Shown: positions 42,715 to 42,834 of the stretch, piece by piece
Position numbering within the stretch: position 1 is the stretch's first letter
Layout of the letters: the number at the start of each line of letters is the position of its first letter
From: an uncultured Eubacteriales bacterium
GTDB taxonomy: Bacteria > Bacillota > Clostridia > Christensenellales > CAG-138
Length of the DNA stretch: 42,834 nucleotides
Assembly: GCA_900544555.1 (NCBI GenBank)
Contig: UQWD01000019.1
Location: forward strand, 1 to 42,834
Reading direction: 5' to 3'
Translations under genes and position numbers: made by a program
Notes under the pieces: generated by a model
Told to the model about the DNA's origin: nothing
Databases searched by the model: none
Seen by the model: the letters and a program-made list of their open reading frames with translations, nothing else

Positions 42715-42830
42715 GAGCCGCAACCCCCATAGGCTTTCAGCCGAACCTGACGACATATGCGTCAGATTCGAATGCCTTGGCAGCAAGGGTTTCTTTGCAC
42801 GGGGCGCTGACCGCGCCAATGTAAAAGCGC
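42715..42830. repeat. Copy B of the duplicated structured intergenic element, possible small RNA
   Basis: About 116 bases, related to 38342-38460. Hairpins: (1) GGC 42732-42734 / GCC 42740-42742; (2) CGAACCTGACG 42742-42752 / CGTCAGATTCG 42760-42770, one mismatch, loop ACATATG; (3) CCTTG 42775-42779 / CAAGG 42784-42788; (4) GGCGC 42803-42807 / GCGCC 42813-42817, loop TGACC. An extra 8-base stem GGGGGTTG / CAACCCCC (about 42703-42728) precedes them, less clear in copy A. The leftward terminator at 42662-42680 lies 35 bases from its left end. The right flank is cut by the window. Confidence 0.75.
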
Positions 42831-42834
42831 TCCG

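Overview
The window looks like a chromosomal segment of an anaerobic, amino-acid-fermenting Gram-positive bacterium, most likely Bacillota, class Clostridia. This rests on the B12-dependent ornithine aminomutase pathway, a formimino-tetrahydrofolate-type histidine pathway, strong AGGAGG-type ribosome sites, and GC-rich genes separated by AT-rich spacers. The species cannot be named from the sequence. No rRNA, tRNA, CRISPR array, intact insertion sequence or phage gene was found.

Left part (1-12.6 kb): the window opens inside an ABC ATPase gene whose first 55 bases are an exact copy of the start of a second ABC ATPase gene at 4840. That second gene forms an exporter operon with a 1084-residue FtsX-type permease. 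Next come an M3 oligopeptidase, a two-gene cassette for a secreted protein and a lipoprotein of unknown role, a choloylglycine-hydrolase-family enzyme, and a regulator with a C-terminal ArsR-type helix-turn-helix.

Central part (12.9-32.3 kb, all minus strand): two catabolic blocks. The ornithine block reads ord, ortA, ortB, oraS, oraE, a MutL/GlmL-like ATPase, an ornithine racemase-like gene, ornithine carbamoyltransferase and then alanine racemase. It would take citrulline or L-ornithine through D-ornithine and 2,4-diaminopentanoate to acetyl-CoA and D-alanine, and the alanine racemase could return the D-alanine to the L form. The histidine block reads hutH, hutU, ftcD, then a single protein fusing imidazolonepropionase (HutI) to formimino-THF cyclodeaminase (FchA), then an XPD/DinG-like helicase with a RecB-like nuclease motif only 2 bases downstream. 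The block would yield glutamate, ammonia and methenyl-THF.

Right part (32.6-42.8 kb): a SatD / DUF3307 pair, a small thioredoxin-fold protein, a methyltransferase, a four-helix membrane protein, a three-domain aminopeptidase P, a VOC-fold protein, and an operon of a MerR/TipAS-like regulator with a two-gene ABC exporter. The last has a textbook MerR promoter: a 23-base palindrome inside a 19-base -35/-10 spacer.

The best candidate for something undescribed is a roughly 118-base intergenic element present twice (38342-38460 and 42715-42830). The copies diverge in sequence but keep four consecutive hairpins, several by compensatory changes, and both lie next to GC-rich terminator hairpins. Other notable points are the HutI-FchA fusion, the helicase attached to the hut operon, the 55-base duplication at the window edge, and the long structured leader before hutH.
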